A stretch of 64,000 bases of DNA from Planomonospora parontospora (GTDB taxonomy: Bacteria; Actinomycetota; Actinomycetes; Streptosporangiales; Streptosporangiaceae), in NCBI GenBank assembly GCA_014647935.1, contig BMQD01000004.1, forward strand, positions 313,292 to 377,291. The letters are read 5' to 3'. Below, one piece after another: positions 44,235 through 53,002 of the stretch. Numbering within the stretch: the first letter of the stretch is position 1; each line of letters begins with the position of its first letter. A program made the translations under genes and the position numbers. Below the pieces are notes generated by a model. That model was not told the DNA's origin and made no database searches. It saw only the letters and a list, made by a program, of their open reading frames with translations.

Positions 44235-44407
44235 CCGGGATCCCGCACGTCCCGCGGGACCCCTCACACGCACACGCCGTTCGGAGGCTTTCCCATGCAC
44301 GACTTCCGGCGACGCCCTCTGGGCATGCCCCGGCTCTCGACACCGTCCCGCCGGACCCGGCCCACCGTCCCGGCCGTGACCCGGACCGGACCGCCGGGGC
44401 GTGACCG

Positions 44408-45694
44408 ATGAGCGCCCTCGCCGCGCTCGCCGTCTTCGTGGTGGCGTTCTTCTACATCGCCACGGAGAAGGCGGACAAGGTCAAGGTGGTGCTCATCGCC
44501 GCCGGGGTCATGGCGGTGCTCGGGCTGATCCCCGGCTCGGAGGTGTTCTTCTCCGAGCACGAGGGCGTCGACTGGAACGTGATCTTCCTGCTGCTGGGCA
44601 TGATGATCATCGTGGGGATCCTCAAGCAGACGGGGGTCTTCGACTACCTCGCCATCTGGGCCGCCAAGAGGTCCCAGGGCAGGCCGTACCGGCTGATGGT
44701 GATGCTGATGATCATCACTGCCGTCGCCTCCCCGTTCCTGGACAACGTCACCACGGTCATGCTCGTCGCCCCGGTCACCGTCGTCGTGTGCAACCGGCTG
44801 GGCGTCCCGGCCCAGCCCTACCTCATCGCCGAGATCCTCGCCTCCAACATCGGCGGCGCGGCCACGCTCATCGGCGACCCGCCCAACATCATCATCGGCA
44901 GCCGGGCCGGGCTGACGTTCAACGACTTCCTCGTCCACATGGCGCCGATCGTCGTGGTGACCTTCACCGGGTTCGTGCTGCTGACCCGCGTGCTGTTCAG
45001 GAAGTCGTTCCGCTACAACCCCGACCGCGTGGCCGCCGTCATGGCGCTCCAGGAACGGCGCGCCATCACCGACCCGCGCCTGCTCACGCGCTGCCTGGTC
45101 GTGCTCGGTCTCGTCATCGTCGGCTTCGGGCTGCACTCCGTCCTGCACGTCGAACCGTCGATCGTCGCACTGGTCGGCGCCGGGGTGATGGTCCTGGTGT
45201 CGGGCACCGACGTCTCGGAGACCCTCCGCGAGGTCGAGTGGCCGACCCTGGTGTTCTTCACCGGCCTGTTCGTCATGGTCGCCGGGCTGGTGCACACCGG
45301 TGTCATCTCCACAGTGGGCGGCTGGGCGATCGACGTGGTGGGCGACGACTTCTTCGGCGCGGCGACCGCGCTGCTGTTCGGCTCCGCCGCGCTGGGCGCC
45401 TTCTTCGACAACATCCCCTACGTCGCCACCATGGCGCCCGTCGTCGAGGGGCTCGTGGCCCAGGCGCCCGACCCGGCCACCGGGCAGGCGCTGTGGTGGG
45501 CCTTCGCGCTGGGCGCCGACTTCGGCGGCAACGGCACCGCGGTGGCCGCCAGCGCCAACGTCGTCGTCATCGGCATCGCCGCCCGCTCCGGCCACCCCAT
45601 CTCCTTCTGGCAGTTCACCAGATACGGCATCCTCGTCACGGCCCTGAGCTCGGTGGTGGCCTGGGTCTACGTCTGGCTCCGCTACTTCGCCTGA
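44408..45694 (+). CDS. ArsB/NhaD-family (ion transporter superfamily) permease
   Basis: 428 residues with about eleven membrane helices. The two characteristic half-repeat signatures are FLDNVTTVMLVAPVTVVV with SNIGGAATLIGDPPNIIIGS, and ALGAFFDNIPYVATMAPVV with GADFGGNGTAVAASANVV; the DN and GDPPN/GNGTAV motifs form the ion site. The family covers Na+/H+ antiport (NhaD), arsenite efflux and citrate-type uptake. With no arsenic genes nearby and KhtT-like and CBS proteins upstream, cation/proton exchange is the better guess. ATG 44408 is eight bases inside an alternative upstream frame. Confidence 0.9.
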   Translation: MSALAALAVFVVAFFYIATEKADKVKVVLIAAGVMAVLGLIPGSEVFFSEHEGVDWNVIFLLLGMMIIVGILKQTGVFDYLAIWAAKRSQGRPYRLMVMLMIITAVASPFLDNVTTVMLVAPVTVVVCNRLGVPAQPYLIAEILASNIGGAATLIGDPPNIIIGSRAGLTFNDFLVHMAPIVVVTFTGFVLLTRVLFRKSFRYNPDRVAAVMALQERRAITDPRLLTRCLVVLGLVIVGFGLHSVLHVEPSIVALVGAGVMVLVSGTDVSETLREVEWPTLVFFTGLFVMVAGLVHTGVISTVGGWAIDVVGDDFFGAATALLFGSAALGAFFDNIPYVATMAPVVEGLVAQAPDPATGQALWWAFALGADFGGNGTAVAASANVVVIGIAARSGHPISFWQFTRYGILVTALSSVVAWVYVWLRYFA

Positions 45695-45728
45695 GCCGGC
45701 CGGGACACCGCCGGGACACCCCGGGCGC

Positions 45729-46715
45729 TCAGCCGCCCCGGACGACGCTCTGCACCTCGCCCACCGGGACGTCGCGGGTGGCGCCCACCTGGACGGGGTC
45801 GTAGGGGTCGAACGCGAACGGCGCCACACCGCTCTGGTCCTGCCCCTGGGCCGTCACCTCCCACACCGAGGTCACCGTCAGCTCGTAGACCCCGCGCGGT
45901 TGATCGACCGAGGCCCGCAGGTAGCGGACACCGCAGGTGAACTCCTGGCCCCTGGCGTACGGCCTGCCGCGTGCGCCGCAGTCCTTCCGCACCTCGGCCC
46001 GGTCGGCGGTCGTACCGGGATCGATCTCGATGTCGTCGAGCGTGGCGGTCACGGTCGCGCTCATGACGCCCGGGAGCGTGGCCGTCACCGACCGCGTGGT
46101 CGCCCCCGCCCCGTCCAGCCAGACCCAGGTCGGCAGGTTGACGTAGCTTCTGACGTCCGGGTTCAGCCTGATCCTGGGCTCGGGCACGGTCAGCGCGGCG
46201 CGGGCGATGTCGGCGAGCTCGGCCATGGTGATCCCGCCGGGCGGGGGCGGGGAGCCCTCCGGCACCCACACGTAGGAGTCGAGTCCCTGCGCGCACGCCA
46301 GCCCCGCGGGGTCGCCCTCGTTGTGGGCCGGCAGCCACCAGCGGCCCTTCTCGCCGGCCTTCTCCTTGAACTGCTCGACGAACTTCTGCTGCGCCTTCGC
46401 GTTCTCCCGGTCGCGCGTCCACCACGCCTTGCCCCGCTGCTGCTGCGCCAGCATGTCGAGGCCGTCCAGGGACGGCTCGTACCAGCACGGGCGCTTGAGG
46501 CGGTAGCCGTCACCCTTCCCGGCCCCGGCGCCGTTCCCGCTGATGACGATCCGGGAGTTCTTCAGCCAGACACCGGCCTTCCTGCCGTCCTGGGTCACCC
46601 CGCCCGACGGCGGGTCGTCCGCCGCCGCGCGGGCCGCCGTGCCCTGGGCGGCGTGTGCCGCCCCCACCGTCGCCAGGACCAGCAGGATCGCGCCGGCGGC
46701 TCTTCTCACGGTCAT
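45729..46715 (-). CDS. Exported protein of unknown function, last gene of the Tad operon
   Basis: 328 residues. A clear signal peptide (MTVRRAAGAILLVLATVGAAHAA). The mature part includes RPCWYEPSLDGLDMLAQQQRG, a lysine-rich helical segment (DRENAKAQQKFVEQFKEKAGEKG), then beta-rich sequence with LPTWVWLDGAGATTRSVTATLPGV and several Cys. Similar proteins of unknown function occur at the end of actinomycete Tad loci. The ATGA overlap with the upstream lipoprotein gene shows co-expression with the pilus genes; a structural or adhesive surface role is only a guess. Confidence 0.75.
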   Translation of the reverse strand: MTVRRAAGAILLVLATVGAAHAAQGTAARAAADDPPSGGVTQDGRKAGVWLKNSRIVISGNGAGAGKGDGYRLKRPCWYEPSLDGLDMLAQQQRGKAWWTRDRENAKAQQKFVEQFKEKAGEKGRWWLPAHNEGDPAGLACAQGLDSYVWVPEGSPPPPGGITMAELADIARAALTVPEPRIRLNPDVRSYVNLPTWVWLDGAGATTRSVTATLPGVMSATVTATLDDIEIDPGTTADRAEVRKDCGARGRPYARGQEFTCGVRYLRASVDQPRGVYELTVTSVWEVTAQGQDQSGVAPFAFDPYDPVQVGATRDVPVGEVQSVVRGG

Positions 46716-47539
46716 CGCAGACACCTCTTCGCGTCCTCGCTGGGGTACAGGGCGTGGTTGAAGGACTGGATGCGCAGGACGCCGCCGTCCTCACGCAGGT
46801 CGGCGGCGTGCAGGAAGGGCTCGGCCATCCACGCGTCCCGCGGCGTGACCTCCCTGCCCGTGCGCGTGTCGACCGTCCGCGTGCCGGCCATGTCCACACA
46901 CGCGCTGAGCCGTACGCCGCCCTGCGCGAGCGGCTCGGTCACGAACCCGTACAACCGGACCGTCCCGTGCAGCGCGTGGTGGTCGCGCCAGTAGGAGGCC
47001 ACCCAGTCGTAGTCCTGGCGCACCGCCTCCTCGCCGAGCAGGTCGAGGTAGGCGGTCTCGCTCCCGGTCGGGTCCCGGTCGCCGAGGGAGACGATCCGCA
47101 GGGACCCGGCGTAGTAGGCGCGGAAGGCCGCGACCGCCCCGTCGGTGACCGCGTCGGCCGCGACCGGCGGCTCGACCACCAGCCGCATGTCCGGCCCGGC
47201 CTGCACCGTCTCGGCCCGCGGGCTCCGCCCGGCGCGCGGTGTGCCGTCCGCTCCCGGCGATGGGGCGGAGGGTCCGGACGCCGCAGCCGTACCCGCCGCT
47301 CCGTCCACCGGGACGAACGGCTCCGCGGCCGACGGGGCGCACCCCGCGAGCGCGAGCGGCACCAGCACGGCCGCCACGGCCAGGATCCCGCGCCGCACGG
47401 CCGAGAACCCGCCCGGAACCGCCGCGAGCCCGTGCCGGACCGCTCCCGGCGTTCCCCGCGGCCCTTTCCGCGGAATCTTCCGCGGACTCTCCGCCGAGGT
47501 GTCCATCCCTGCCTCCGTCCCGGTCCGCCCGCCGCTCAT
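46712..47539 (-). CDS. Predicted lipoprotein in the Tad operon
   Basis: 275 residues from ATG 47539, overlapping the stop of the LysM/BTAD gene (ATGA). A basic N-terminus leads to a hydrophobic core and lipobox AVLVPLALAGCAPSA. After a Ser/Pro/Gly linker comes a compact domain: AVAAFRAYYAGSLRIVSLGDRDPTGSETAYLDLLGEEA in outline, with DYDWVASYWRDHHALHG and VRLSACVDMAG. It resembles small NTF2-like secreted domains but I cannot name it with certainty. Anchored outside the membrane and co-translated with its neighbours. Confidence 0.75.
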   Translation of the reverse strand: MSGGRTGTEAGMDTSAESPRKIPRKGPRGTPGAVRHGLAAVPGGFSAVRRGILAVAAVLVPLALAGCAPSAAEPFVPVDGAAGTAAASGPSAPSPGADGTPRAGRSPRAETVQAGPDMRLVVEPPVAADAVTDGAVAAFRAYYAGSLRIVSLGDRDPTGSETAYLDLLGEEAVRQDYDWVASYWRDHHALHGTVRLYGFVTEPLAQGGVRLSACVDMAGTRTVDTRTGREVTPRDAWMAEPFLHAADLREDGGVLRIQSFNHALYPSEDAKRCLR

Positions 47540-50415
47540 GCCGACGGCGCCGAGCTCATCCGCCACGCGGGCAGCAGCTCGTCGATGAGGGCCTCGGTCT
47601 CCGGGGCCATCCCGCCCCCGTAGGGGTGCGACTCGGCCCGCCGGTGCAGGGCCTCGGCCACGGCCCGCAGGCGGGCGGGGTCCCCGGTCCGGTGGGTCGC
47701 CCGGAGCAGGTCCCGCCAGAGCCCCTCGTCGTCGGCGGCCAGCAGCAGCCCGGCCCGCACCGCGGCCACCGCCCGGCCGGGTTCGCCGGCGGCCAGCCAC
47801 ACCTCGCACGACCGGTGCGCCGCGTCGGCCACGCCCGCCGCCACGTCGTACTCCAGGTCGTCGGCGGCCAGCCACGCGTAGCGGCCGCGCGGGCGGCCGC
47901 TCAGCAGCGGGCCGCGCACCAGGCCGAGCGCCTGCTCCAGCAGTACGGCACGCGCCGCGGCGTCCGCGTGGGACCGGCGGACCAGCTCCCGGAAGAGCAT
48001 CCAGTCGGTGCGCACCTCCGGACCGAGGCGCAGCCGCCCGGACTCGTCGGCGTACAGGTTGGGCCTGCCCTCGGAGTCGGCGCCCAGCCAGGCGACGACG
48101 CGGGCGATGGTGGCGTCCCTGACCACGGCCTGCACGCCGCGCGGCCACAGCACCCCGCCGAGCACGACCGGGTGCACGCCGCTCGGATGGGTCGCCAGGT
48201 AGACGACCATCTCGACGGCGAGCCCGGCCCGGCCCTCCTCCATCGGCGGCGGGCCCGCGATCTCGATCGGACCGAGGATCCGCACCTCCACCGACGGATT
48301 CGGGGTGACGGGCCCGGCCTCGTCGTCCACGGGCTCGCCCTCCAGCCGCCGGGCGGTCGAGAACAGCTCGACCAGGGCCCGGTACTGGCGGCGGGGCAGC
48401 AGCTGCGCGGCCACCTCGAAGCCGAGCGCGTCCACCCGGAGCCGGCCGTCCCCGTCGATCTCCCAGTTCCACGTGGCGTGCGGGACGTTCCCGGCGATGA
48501 CGTACCCGGCGGCCGTCCGGGCGCCCGTGCGGGCCAGCACCGCCAGCCTGCGGGCCTCCTCGGCGCTCGGCGGGACCGCCGAGAGCAGGTAGTGCGGCGA
48601 CCAGACGGGGTCGCCGGCCCGGCCGTGGATCCGCCCGGTGAGCACCTCGGCGCCGTGCCCCCGGTCGGCCGCCGCCCGGGCCTCGGCCTCCAGCTCGGGC
48701 AGGACCTCCTCCAGGCCGCTCGCGCACCTGATCCGCTCTGGCGCGATCACGGTCAGCTCCTCGCCGAAGCCGACGAGCGTGACGCGCATCCGGTCCGACC
48801 AGCGGTTGGTGGCCAACTCCACGGCGAGCGCGGCCAGGGCCGCGGTGGTCTGCGCGCCTTTGACGGCGATCAGGCCGTGGGCGGCCTCCAGGTCGACGAG
48901 CACCCGGCCCTCGCCGTCCCCGCCCAGGGAGACCAGTCCGGGGTAGGGCGCGGGCGCGCCGGCCAGCGCCGCCTCGTCCAGCATCCGGCCCTCGTGAGCG
49001 GGGAGCCGCCAGACCTGGCCCCCGTCGTGGGCGGCCCACGGCGCGGGGGCGTCCGGGTTCGGGGGATGGATCCACAGGTCGAGGTGGCGCGGGGACAGGT
49101 GCGCGGCGTAGACGGTGGGGGGGACCCGCCCGGCCGCCGCCAGGGACCGGCCGAGCAGCCGCAGCCCGATGTCCAGCATCCGGCTCCCGGGGGCGTCCGC
49201 GCCGAGCCTCAGCGCGAGCTCGGCCTGGGCCGCGTCCTCCCGGGGGCGGACGATCCGGCGTCCGAACGCCCGGTGCCAGAGCTGCTCCCTGCGCCTGCGC
49301 CCGAGCGCCGCCAGCAGGCCGGCCGCGGCCAGCGAGGCCCCGGCCAGGTAGTCGAGCATTCCCAGGCCGGAATCGCCGGACTCGCCGGAGCCGGGGTCCG
49401 CCGAGCCCGCGGAAGCCGGACCCGCTGACCCCGGGGAACCCGTGGAGTCCCCGGCCCCCGGGGAGCCCTCCGCCTCCGGAGCGGCGGGGGCCCGGTCGGC
49501 CTCCGCGGGCGGATCGGCCCGCTCAGGGACCGGGTCGGGCCGTACGGCCGGCCGCTCCCGCGACTCGGCGGGAGCCTCCGCGGGGAGGTCGGCCCCGCCC
49601 GGGACGACGTACCGGGTCCGGCCGTCGAGCTCGGCGGGCCTGCCCGGGTGGTCGTCGAGGGTGGCGGGCCGGGGCTGGGCGGCCGGCACGATGTGGACGT
49701 TGCGCGCGTCGTCCGGCATGTCGAGCACCCAGCCGGGCCTGATCAGGTCCGCGATGCGCAACCGGCTCCCGTCGGGCTGCTCCTTGTGCTGGTTGAGCCG
49801 GTAGACCTCCGGGTAGCGGCGCCCGTCCCCGAGGCACTTCTCCGCGATCTCCCACAGGCTCTCGTGGTGCCGCCCGTGCGGCGGCTGGACGACGTAGACC
49901 TTCTTGGCCTTGCCCACCGGTACCAGCGGCGCCCGCTCCGCGGTGGCCGGCGCGGCCAGCGGGGACGTCCCGGCCGCGACGGCGGCCGGGCGGTCGGCGG
50001 GCGGACCGGCCGGCCGCAGGAGCGGGACCGCCACCGCCGAGACCGTGAACAGCAGCAGGACCGCCGAGACCAACCGGTTGGCCAGCGCCTGCGTGCCCCC
50101 GGCCAGCGGGACCCGGGCGGGCATGCCGACCCGGCGGATCCCGGCGTACAGCTCGACGAGCACGCACACGACCAGCTGCAGCCAGGCGAGCCAGACCAGC
50201 AGCACCAGGATCGCCACGATCGTGCCGGTGCCGACCCGGCTGGTCAGCAGGTCGAGGTCGAGCAGCTCAGGGGTGAGCGGCGGCCCGGCGAGCCGGAGCA
50301 GCGCGTACGGGACGCCGCCGAGCAGCGCGACCAGCACCGCCAGCGCGCCGAGCCCGGCGAGCAGGTCGCCGGTCGTGCGCCTCGGCCTGATGCGCATGGG
50401 CTGTCGCGTCGGCAT
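47536..50415 (-). CDS. LysM + BTAD membrane protein of the Tad locus
   Basis: 959 residues from ATG 50415, which has GGAGGA eight bases upstream; a start 12 codons earlier lacks one. Three N-terminal membrane helices are followed by a LysM-like segment (VVQPPHGRHHESLWEIAEKCLGDGRRYPEVYRLN in outline), a long Pro/Glu/Ala linker, another helix (LAGASLAAAGLLAALG), a large alpha/beta region and a C-terminal winged helix with a bacterial transcriptional activator domain of helical repeats (VRILGPIEIAGPPP to the end). BTAD proteins of this build are typical of actinomycete Tad clusters. A membrane-bound regulator or assembly factor is likely. Confidence 0.88.
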   Translation of the reverse strand: MPTRQPMRIRPRRTTGDLLAGLGALAVLVALLGGVPYALLRLAGPPLTPELLDLDLLTSRVGTGTIVAILVLLVWLAWLQLVVCVLVELYAGIRRVGMPARVPLAGGTQALANRLVSAVLLLFTVSAVAVPLLRPAGPPADRPAAVAAGTSPLAAPATAERAPLVPVGKAKKVYVVQPPHGRHHESLWEIAEKCLGDGRRYPEVYRLNQHKEQPDGSRLRIADLIRPGWVLDMPDDARNVHIVPAAQPRPATLDDHPGRPAELDGRTRYVVPGGADLPAEAPAESRERPAVRPDPVPERADPPAEADRAPAAPEAEGSPGAGDSTGSPGSAGPASAGSADPGSGESGDSGLGMLDYLAGASLAAAGLLAALGRRRREQLWHRAFGRRIVRPREDAAQAELALRLGADAPGSRMLDIGLRLLGRSLAAAGRVPPTVYAAHLSPRHLDLWIHPPNPDAPAPWAAHDGGQVWRLPAHEGRMLDEAALAGAPAPYPGLVSLGGDGEGRVLVDLEAAHGLIAVKGAQTTAALAALAVELATNRWSDRMRVTLVGFGEELTVIAPERIRCASGLEEVLPELEAEARAAADRGHGAEVLTGRIHGRAGDPVWSPHYLLSAVPPSAEEARRLAVLARTGARTAAGYVIAGNVPHATWNWEIDGDGRLRVDALGFEVAAQLLPRRQYRALVELFSTARRLEGEPVDDEAGPVTPNPSVEVRILGPIEIAGPPPMEEGRAGLAVEMVVYLATHPSGVHPVVLGGVLWPRGVQAVVRDATIARVVAWLGADSEGRPNLYADESGRLRLGPEVRTDWMLFRELVRRSHADAAARAVLLEQALGLVRGPLLSGRPRGRYAWLAADDLEYDVAAGVADAAHRSCEVWLAAGEPGRAVAAVRAGLLLAADDEGLWRDLLRATHRTGDPARLRAVAEALHRRAESHPYGGGMAPETEALIDELLPAWRMSSAPSA

Positions 50416-50481
50416 GCGTCTTCCTCCGTGTCCAGATTCGTCGTCCTTCACCCGCTCGGCCAGTGGTTCGGCGCATTCGGT

Positions 50482-50898
50482 CTAGGTCTGCTCGCCGATG
50501 TCGGGACCGGCGGTGACCGAGGCCTCCATCGCCGAACCCGGGAAGCCGAGCGCGGCCAGGAAGAACGCCTCCCAGCGGACGGAGACGGTCACCTCCACCT
50601 GCTCGCCACCGGGCTCGCACGCGACCAGCTCGACGTCGCCGCCGTCGTGCGCGGAGACGATCTCCCGAGCCTCGCCGCAGACGGCGTCGCCCTCCAGCAG
50701 CCGGGCCTGCCCGGTCTCCCGCAGGTACTCGACGTCGATCCGGTCGGCGGCGGCGCGGGCGGCCTGCTCGGCGACGTCGGCGGCCCGCAGCCGCGCGTTG
50801 ATCGCGGCCCCGCCGTCCACCAGCAGCCCGGCCAGCAGGAAGACCACGGCCGAGAACAGCACCGTGAAGACCGCCATCGATCCCCGGTCCCCGTTCAC
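50482..50898 (-). CDS. TadG-like pilus assembly protein
   Basis: 138 residues. GDRGSMAVFTVLFSAVVFLLAGLLVDGGAAINARLRAADVAEQ in outline is the TadG/TadE-type N-terminal signal anchor followed by a helix rich in Ala/Arg, then a small disulfide-capable domain (Cys in DAVCGEA and VACEPGG). Such pseudopilin-like proteins sit at the base of Tad pili. Overlaps the preceding gene (GTGA). Confidence 0.82.
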   Translation of the reverse strand: MNGDRGSMAVFTVLFSAVVFLLAGLLVDGGAAINARLRAADVAEQAARAAADRIDVEYLRETGQARLLEGDAVCGEAREIVSAHDGGDVELVACEPGGEQVEVTVSVRWEAFFLAALGFPGSAMEASVTAGPDIGEQT

Positions 50899-51296
50899 TC
50901 CTCCACCCGCCTGAACTGCTCCAGCGGGACCACCGAGTCCCCGCTGACCTCCTTGGCCGCGCCGAAGCCGAGGAAGCCCAGGTCCAGGGAGCAGGTCACC
51001 TCGACCCTGACCTGCCCGCCCGCCTCCCAGCCGTCGCCGGACACCTCGACCGAGGGCTCGCACTCGCCCTCCAGCGAAGCCCCGGCCGCCTCGGCGGCGG
51101 AGGCCTGCGCGTCGGCGCGCGTGCGCTCCACCGACGCGGCCCGCGCCGCGTCCCTGGCCGCGCCGTTGACCTCGCCCTGGGCCTCCACGAGGCGTCCCGC
51201 GCCGACCAGGAAGAGCAGGAAGAGCAGGAACACCGGGGCGAGCAGCACCGTCTCGGCCGAGAGCGACCCGCGTTCACCCCCGTACCGGCGGCTCAC
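50895..51296 (-). CDS. TadE-like pseudopilin 2
   Basis: 133 residues. RGSLSAETVLLAPVFLLFLLFLVGAGRLVEAQGEVNGAARDAARAA in outline has the TadE pattern: a Glu at position +5 of a prepilin-type hydrophobic helix, then an Ala-rich amphipathic helix. The remaining part is a short beta domain with two Cys. Start at the GTGA overlap. Confidence 0.85.
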   Translation of the reverse strand: MSRRYGGERGSLSAETVLLAPVFLLFLLFLVGAGRLVEAQGEVNGAARDAARAASVERTRADAQASAAEAAGASLEGECEPSVEVSGDGWEAGGQVRVEVTCSLDLGFLGFGAAKEVSGDSVVPLEQFRRVEE

Positions 51297-51742
51297 TGGC
51301 AGTCCTCGCCGCCGTCGTCGGGGCGGAAGCACTCGACGGGACCTCCGAATCGCGCGGTGACGGTGAACGTGGTGGACGGCAGCAGCGGGACGACCTGGAC
51401 GGCGGTGGCGGTGATCTCGACTCCGCGCCGGTCGCCCTCCTCCCAGGCCGTGGCGGTGGCGCCGGAGAGCAGTTCCGGGCCGACGGCCCGGAGCACCTCA
51501 GCGGCCCGCGCCTCGGCGTCCTGCTGCCAGGAGTCGGTGTCGAGCCGGGCCAGCCGGGCCCCCTCGCGCGCGGCGGCGTCGGCCACCTGGCGGCCGTGGA
51601 ACCAGAGCGCGAACTGCACGACGAGCAGGATGACGACCAGCACCACCGGCATGATCATCGCCAGCTCCACGGCGGTGGCGCCCCGCTCCCGGTCACCGCC
51701 TCTCCGGACGCCGTACGGCCGGTCACGGCTCGGTGGAGCCAC
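51293..51742 (-). CDS. TadE-like pseudopilin 1
   Basis: 149 residues from GTG 51742, seven bases after GGAGG; GTG 51775 is an alternative. RGATAVELAMIMPVVLVVILLVVQFALWFHGRQVADAAAREGARLARL in outline is a textbook TadE domain. The gene overlaps the pilin gene by 20 bases because both use the Gly-codon-rich stretch at the pilin's end. Confidence 0.9.
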   Translation of the reverse strand: MAPPSRDRPYGVRRGGDRERGATAVELAMIMPVVLVVILLVVQFALWFHGRQVADAAAREGARLARLDTDSWQQDAEARAAEVLRAVGPELLSGATATAWEEGDRRGVEITATAVQVVPLLPSTTFTVTARFGGPVECFRPDDGGEDCQ

Positions 51743-51989
51743 CGCCGCCACCTCCGGTGTCCCCGCCACCGCCACCGCCGCCGAACTGGTCGGAGATCTC
51801 CGCCTGCTTGTCCTGGACCAGGGTCCTGATGAGCGTGGCGAGGCCGAGGGCGACCCCGGCGATGATGGCGGTGATGATGACCCACTCGACGGCCGAGGCG
51901 CCGCGGGTGGGGGCGCTGCGAGCCCTGTCGATGCGCACGTTCAGCAGGGCTACCGTGTAGACGATCCACGGATGGTTGATCATGGTCAT
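51723..51989 (-). CDS. Flp-type pilin
   Basis: 88 residues. After ~30 basic residues comes the Flp signature RGASAVEWVIITAIIAGVALGLATLI, with a Gly before the cleavage point and Glu at +5, as processed by TadV-type peptidases (none in the window). The tail is exceptional: after VQDKQAEISDQF it ends in two runs of Gly (7 and 6) before STEP. Polymerises into the Tad pilus fibre. ATGA overlap with tadC. Confidence 0.87.
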   Translation of the reverse strand: MTMINHPWIVYTVALLNVRIDRARSAPTRGASAVEWVIITAIIAGVALGLATLIRTLVQDKQAEISDQFGGGGGGGDTGGGGGGSTEP

Positions 51990-52963
51990 GACCCCAACAT
52001 CTTCATAGCGGCCGGGAAACTCAGGAAGATCACGAAGCCCGCGCAGAGCAGGAGCTGGGCGACGAGCATCGACTGGGACCGCTCCCCCGCCTGGCCCTCC
52101 ACCTCGGCGAGCTCGCGCCGGCGCAGGGTGGCCGCACGGGCGGTCAGGGAGGCGCGGACCTTGGCGCCGTCGTCGGCGACCAGGCCGAGCGCGGCGGACA
52201 GGTCGCGCAGCTCGTCCACGTTGATCTCGTCGCCGAGCTGGCCGAGCGCCTGCCACGGGGTGATGCCGACGATCCTGGCGTTGCCGAGCGCCTCGCGGAT
52301 CCGGGCCATCGCCCAGTTCGACCCCTCGCCGGAGTCCGCCGCGCCTCCCGCGCCCCCGGCGCCGGGCGCGCCGGACGCCCCCGGCGTGCCGACGGAGACC
52401 GCCATCATCAGCGCCTCGGGCACGCCGCGCCCACCGGCCAGGTTCATCGCCACCAGGTCGAGGAAGGCGCCGACCACGTGCCGGAAGTCGCGGCGCATCC
52501 GGGCGGCGTCCCGCCTGATCTGCAGGTCGGGCAGGAAGAAGAAGACCACGGCGACGGCGAGCGCGGCCCACAGCGGCACCGTCGGCGAGACGCCCCACCC
52601 CATCAGCGCCAGCCAGCCGGCCAGCAGCGGGAAGGCCAGCAGACCGGAGGCGGACAGCAGCGCCTTCGTCGCCAGGAAGCCCTCGAAGGACTTGCCCAGC
52701 AGCGCCAGGTCGGCCCTGGCGGAGCGGACCTCCCAGCCCCGGGCCGCGTAGAAGCGGGCCAGCCGCACGCCCAGGCCGCGCCGGAACGCGCTGACCTCCT
52801 CGTCGGGCAGGACCAGCTGCATCCGCGGGGCATCGGTGCCCTCCCGGGCCGCGTCCAGCGCCAGCAGCCGGGTCACCAGCCCCGGCCGCGCCGGGAACAG
52901 CGCCCGGACCAGCAGGAACAGGCCGAGGCCGAGCACCCCGCCGGCGAGCAGTGCCTCAGTCAT
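51986..52963 (-). CDS. tadC: Type II/IV secretion system F-domain protein TadC
   Basis: 325 residues. T2SSF domain with membrane helices at the N-terminus, about 104-147 in the middle, and at the C-terminus (LVAQLLLCAGFVIFLSFPAAM). RRDFRHVVGAFLDLVAMNLAGGRGVPEAL is the family core. An Ala/Gly/Pro insertion follows. TadB and TadC form the inner-membrane platform of the Tad machine. The start lies in the second copy of a duplicated junction sequence. Confidence 0.88.
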   Translation of the reverse strand: MTEALLAGGVLGLGLFLLVRALFPARPGLVTRLLALDAAREGTDAPRMQLVLPDEEVSAFRRGLGVRLARFYAARGWEVRSARADLALLGKSFEGFLATKALLSASGLLAFPLLAGWLALMGWGVSPTVPLWAALAVAVVFFFLPDLQIRRDAARMRRDFRHVVGAFLDLVAMNLAGGRGVPEALMMAVSVGTPGASGAPGAGGAGGAADSGEGSNWAMARIREALGNARIVGITPWQALGQLGDEINVDELRDLSAALGLVADDGAKVRASLTARAATLRRRELAEVEGQAGERSQSMLVAQLLLCAGFVIFLSFPAAMKMLGS

Positions 52964-53002
52964 CGTGCCCCCCGCCTCCCGCGAGCAGCGCCTCAGTCAT
53001 CG
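52944..53002. repeat. Duplicated tadB-tadC junction
   Basis: A 22-base sequence (21 of 22 identical) occurs at 52944-52965 and 52981-53002, 37 bases apart. Each copy holds an overlapping stop/start (GATGACTGAGG). The first copy supplies tadB's stop and an ATG that opens a 14-codon reading frame ending in the second copy; the second copy supplies the real tadC start. Confidence 0.85.

Noticed and set aside
43625-44343. Repeat-bearing proteins on the minus strand (decapeptides such as GGVRRAGEDR or VVYGGRVRTA)
   Set aside because: Open frames arise because the repeat length is a multiple of three; several frames are equally open, none has a clear start or homology.
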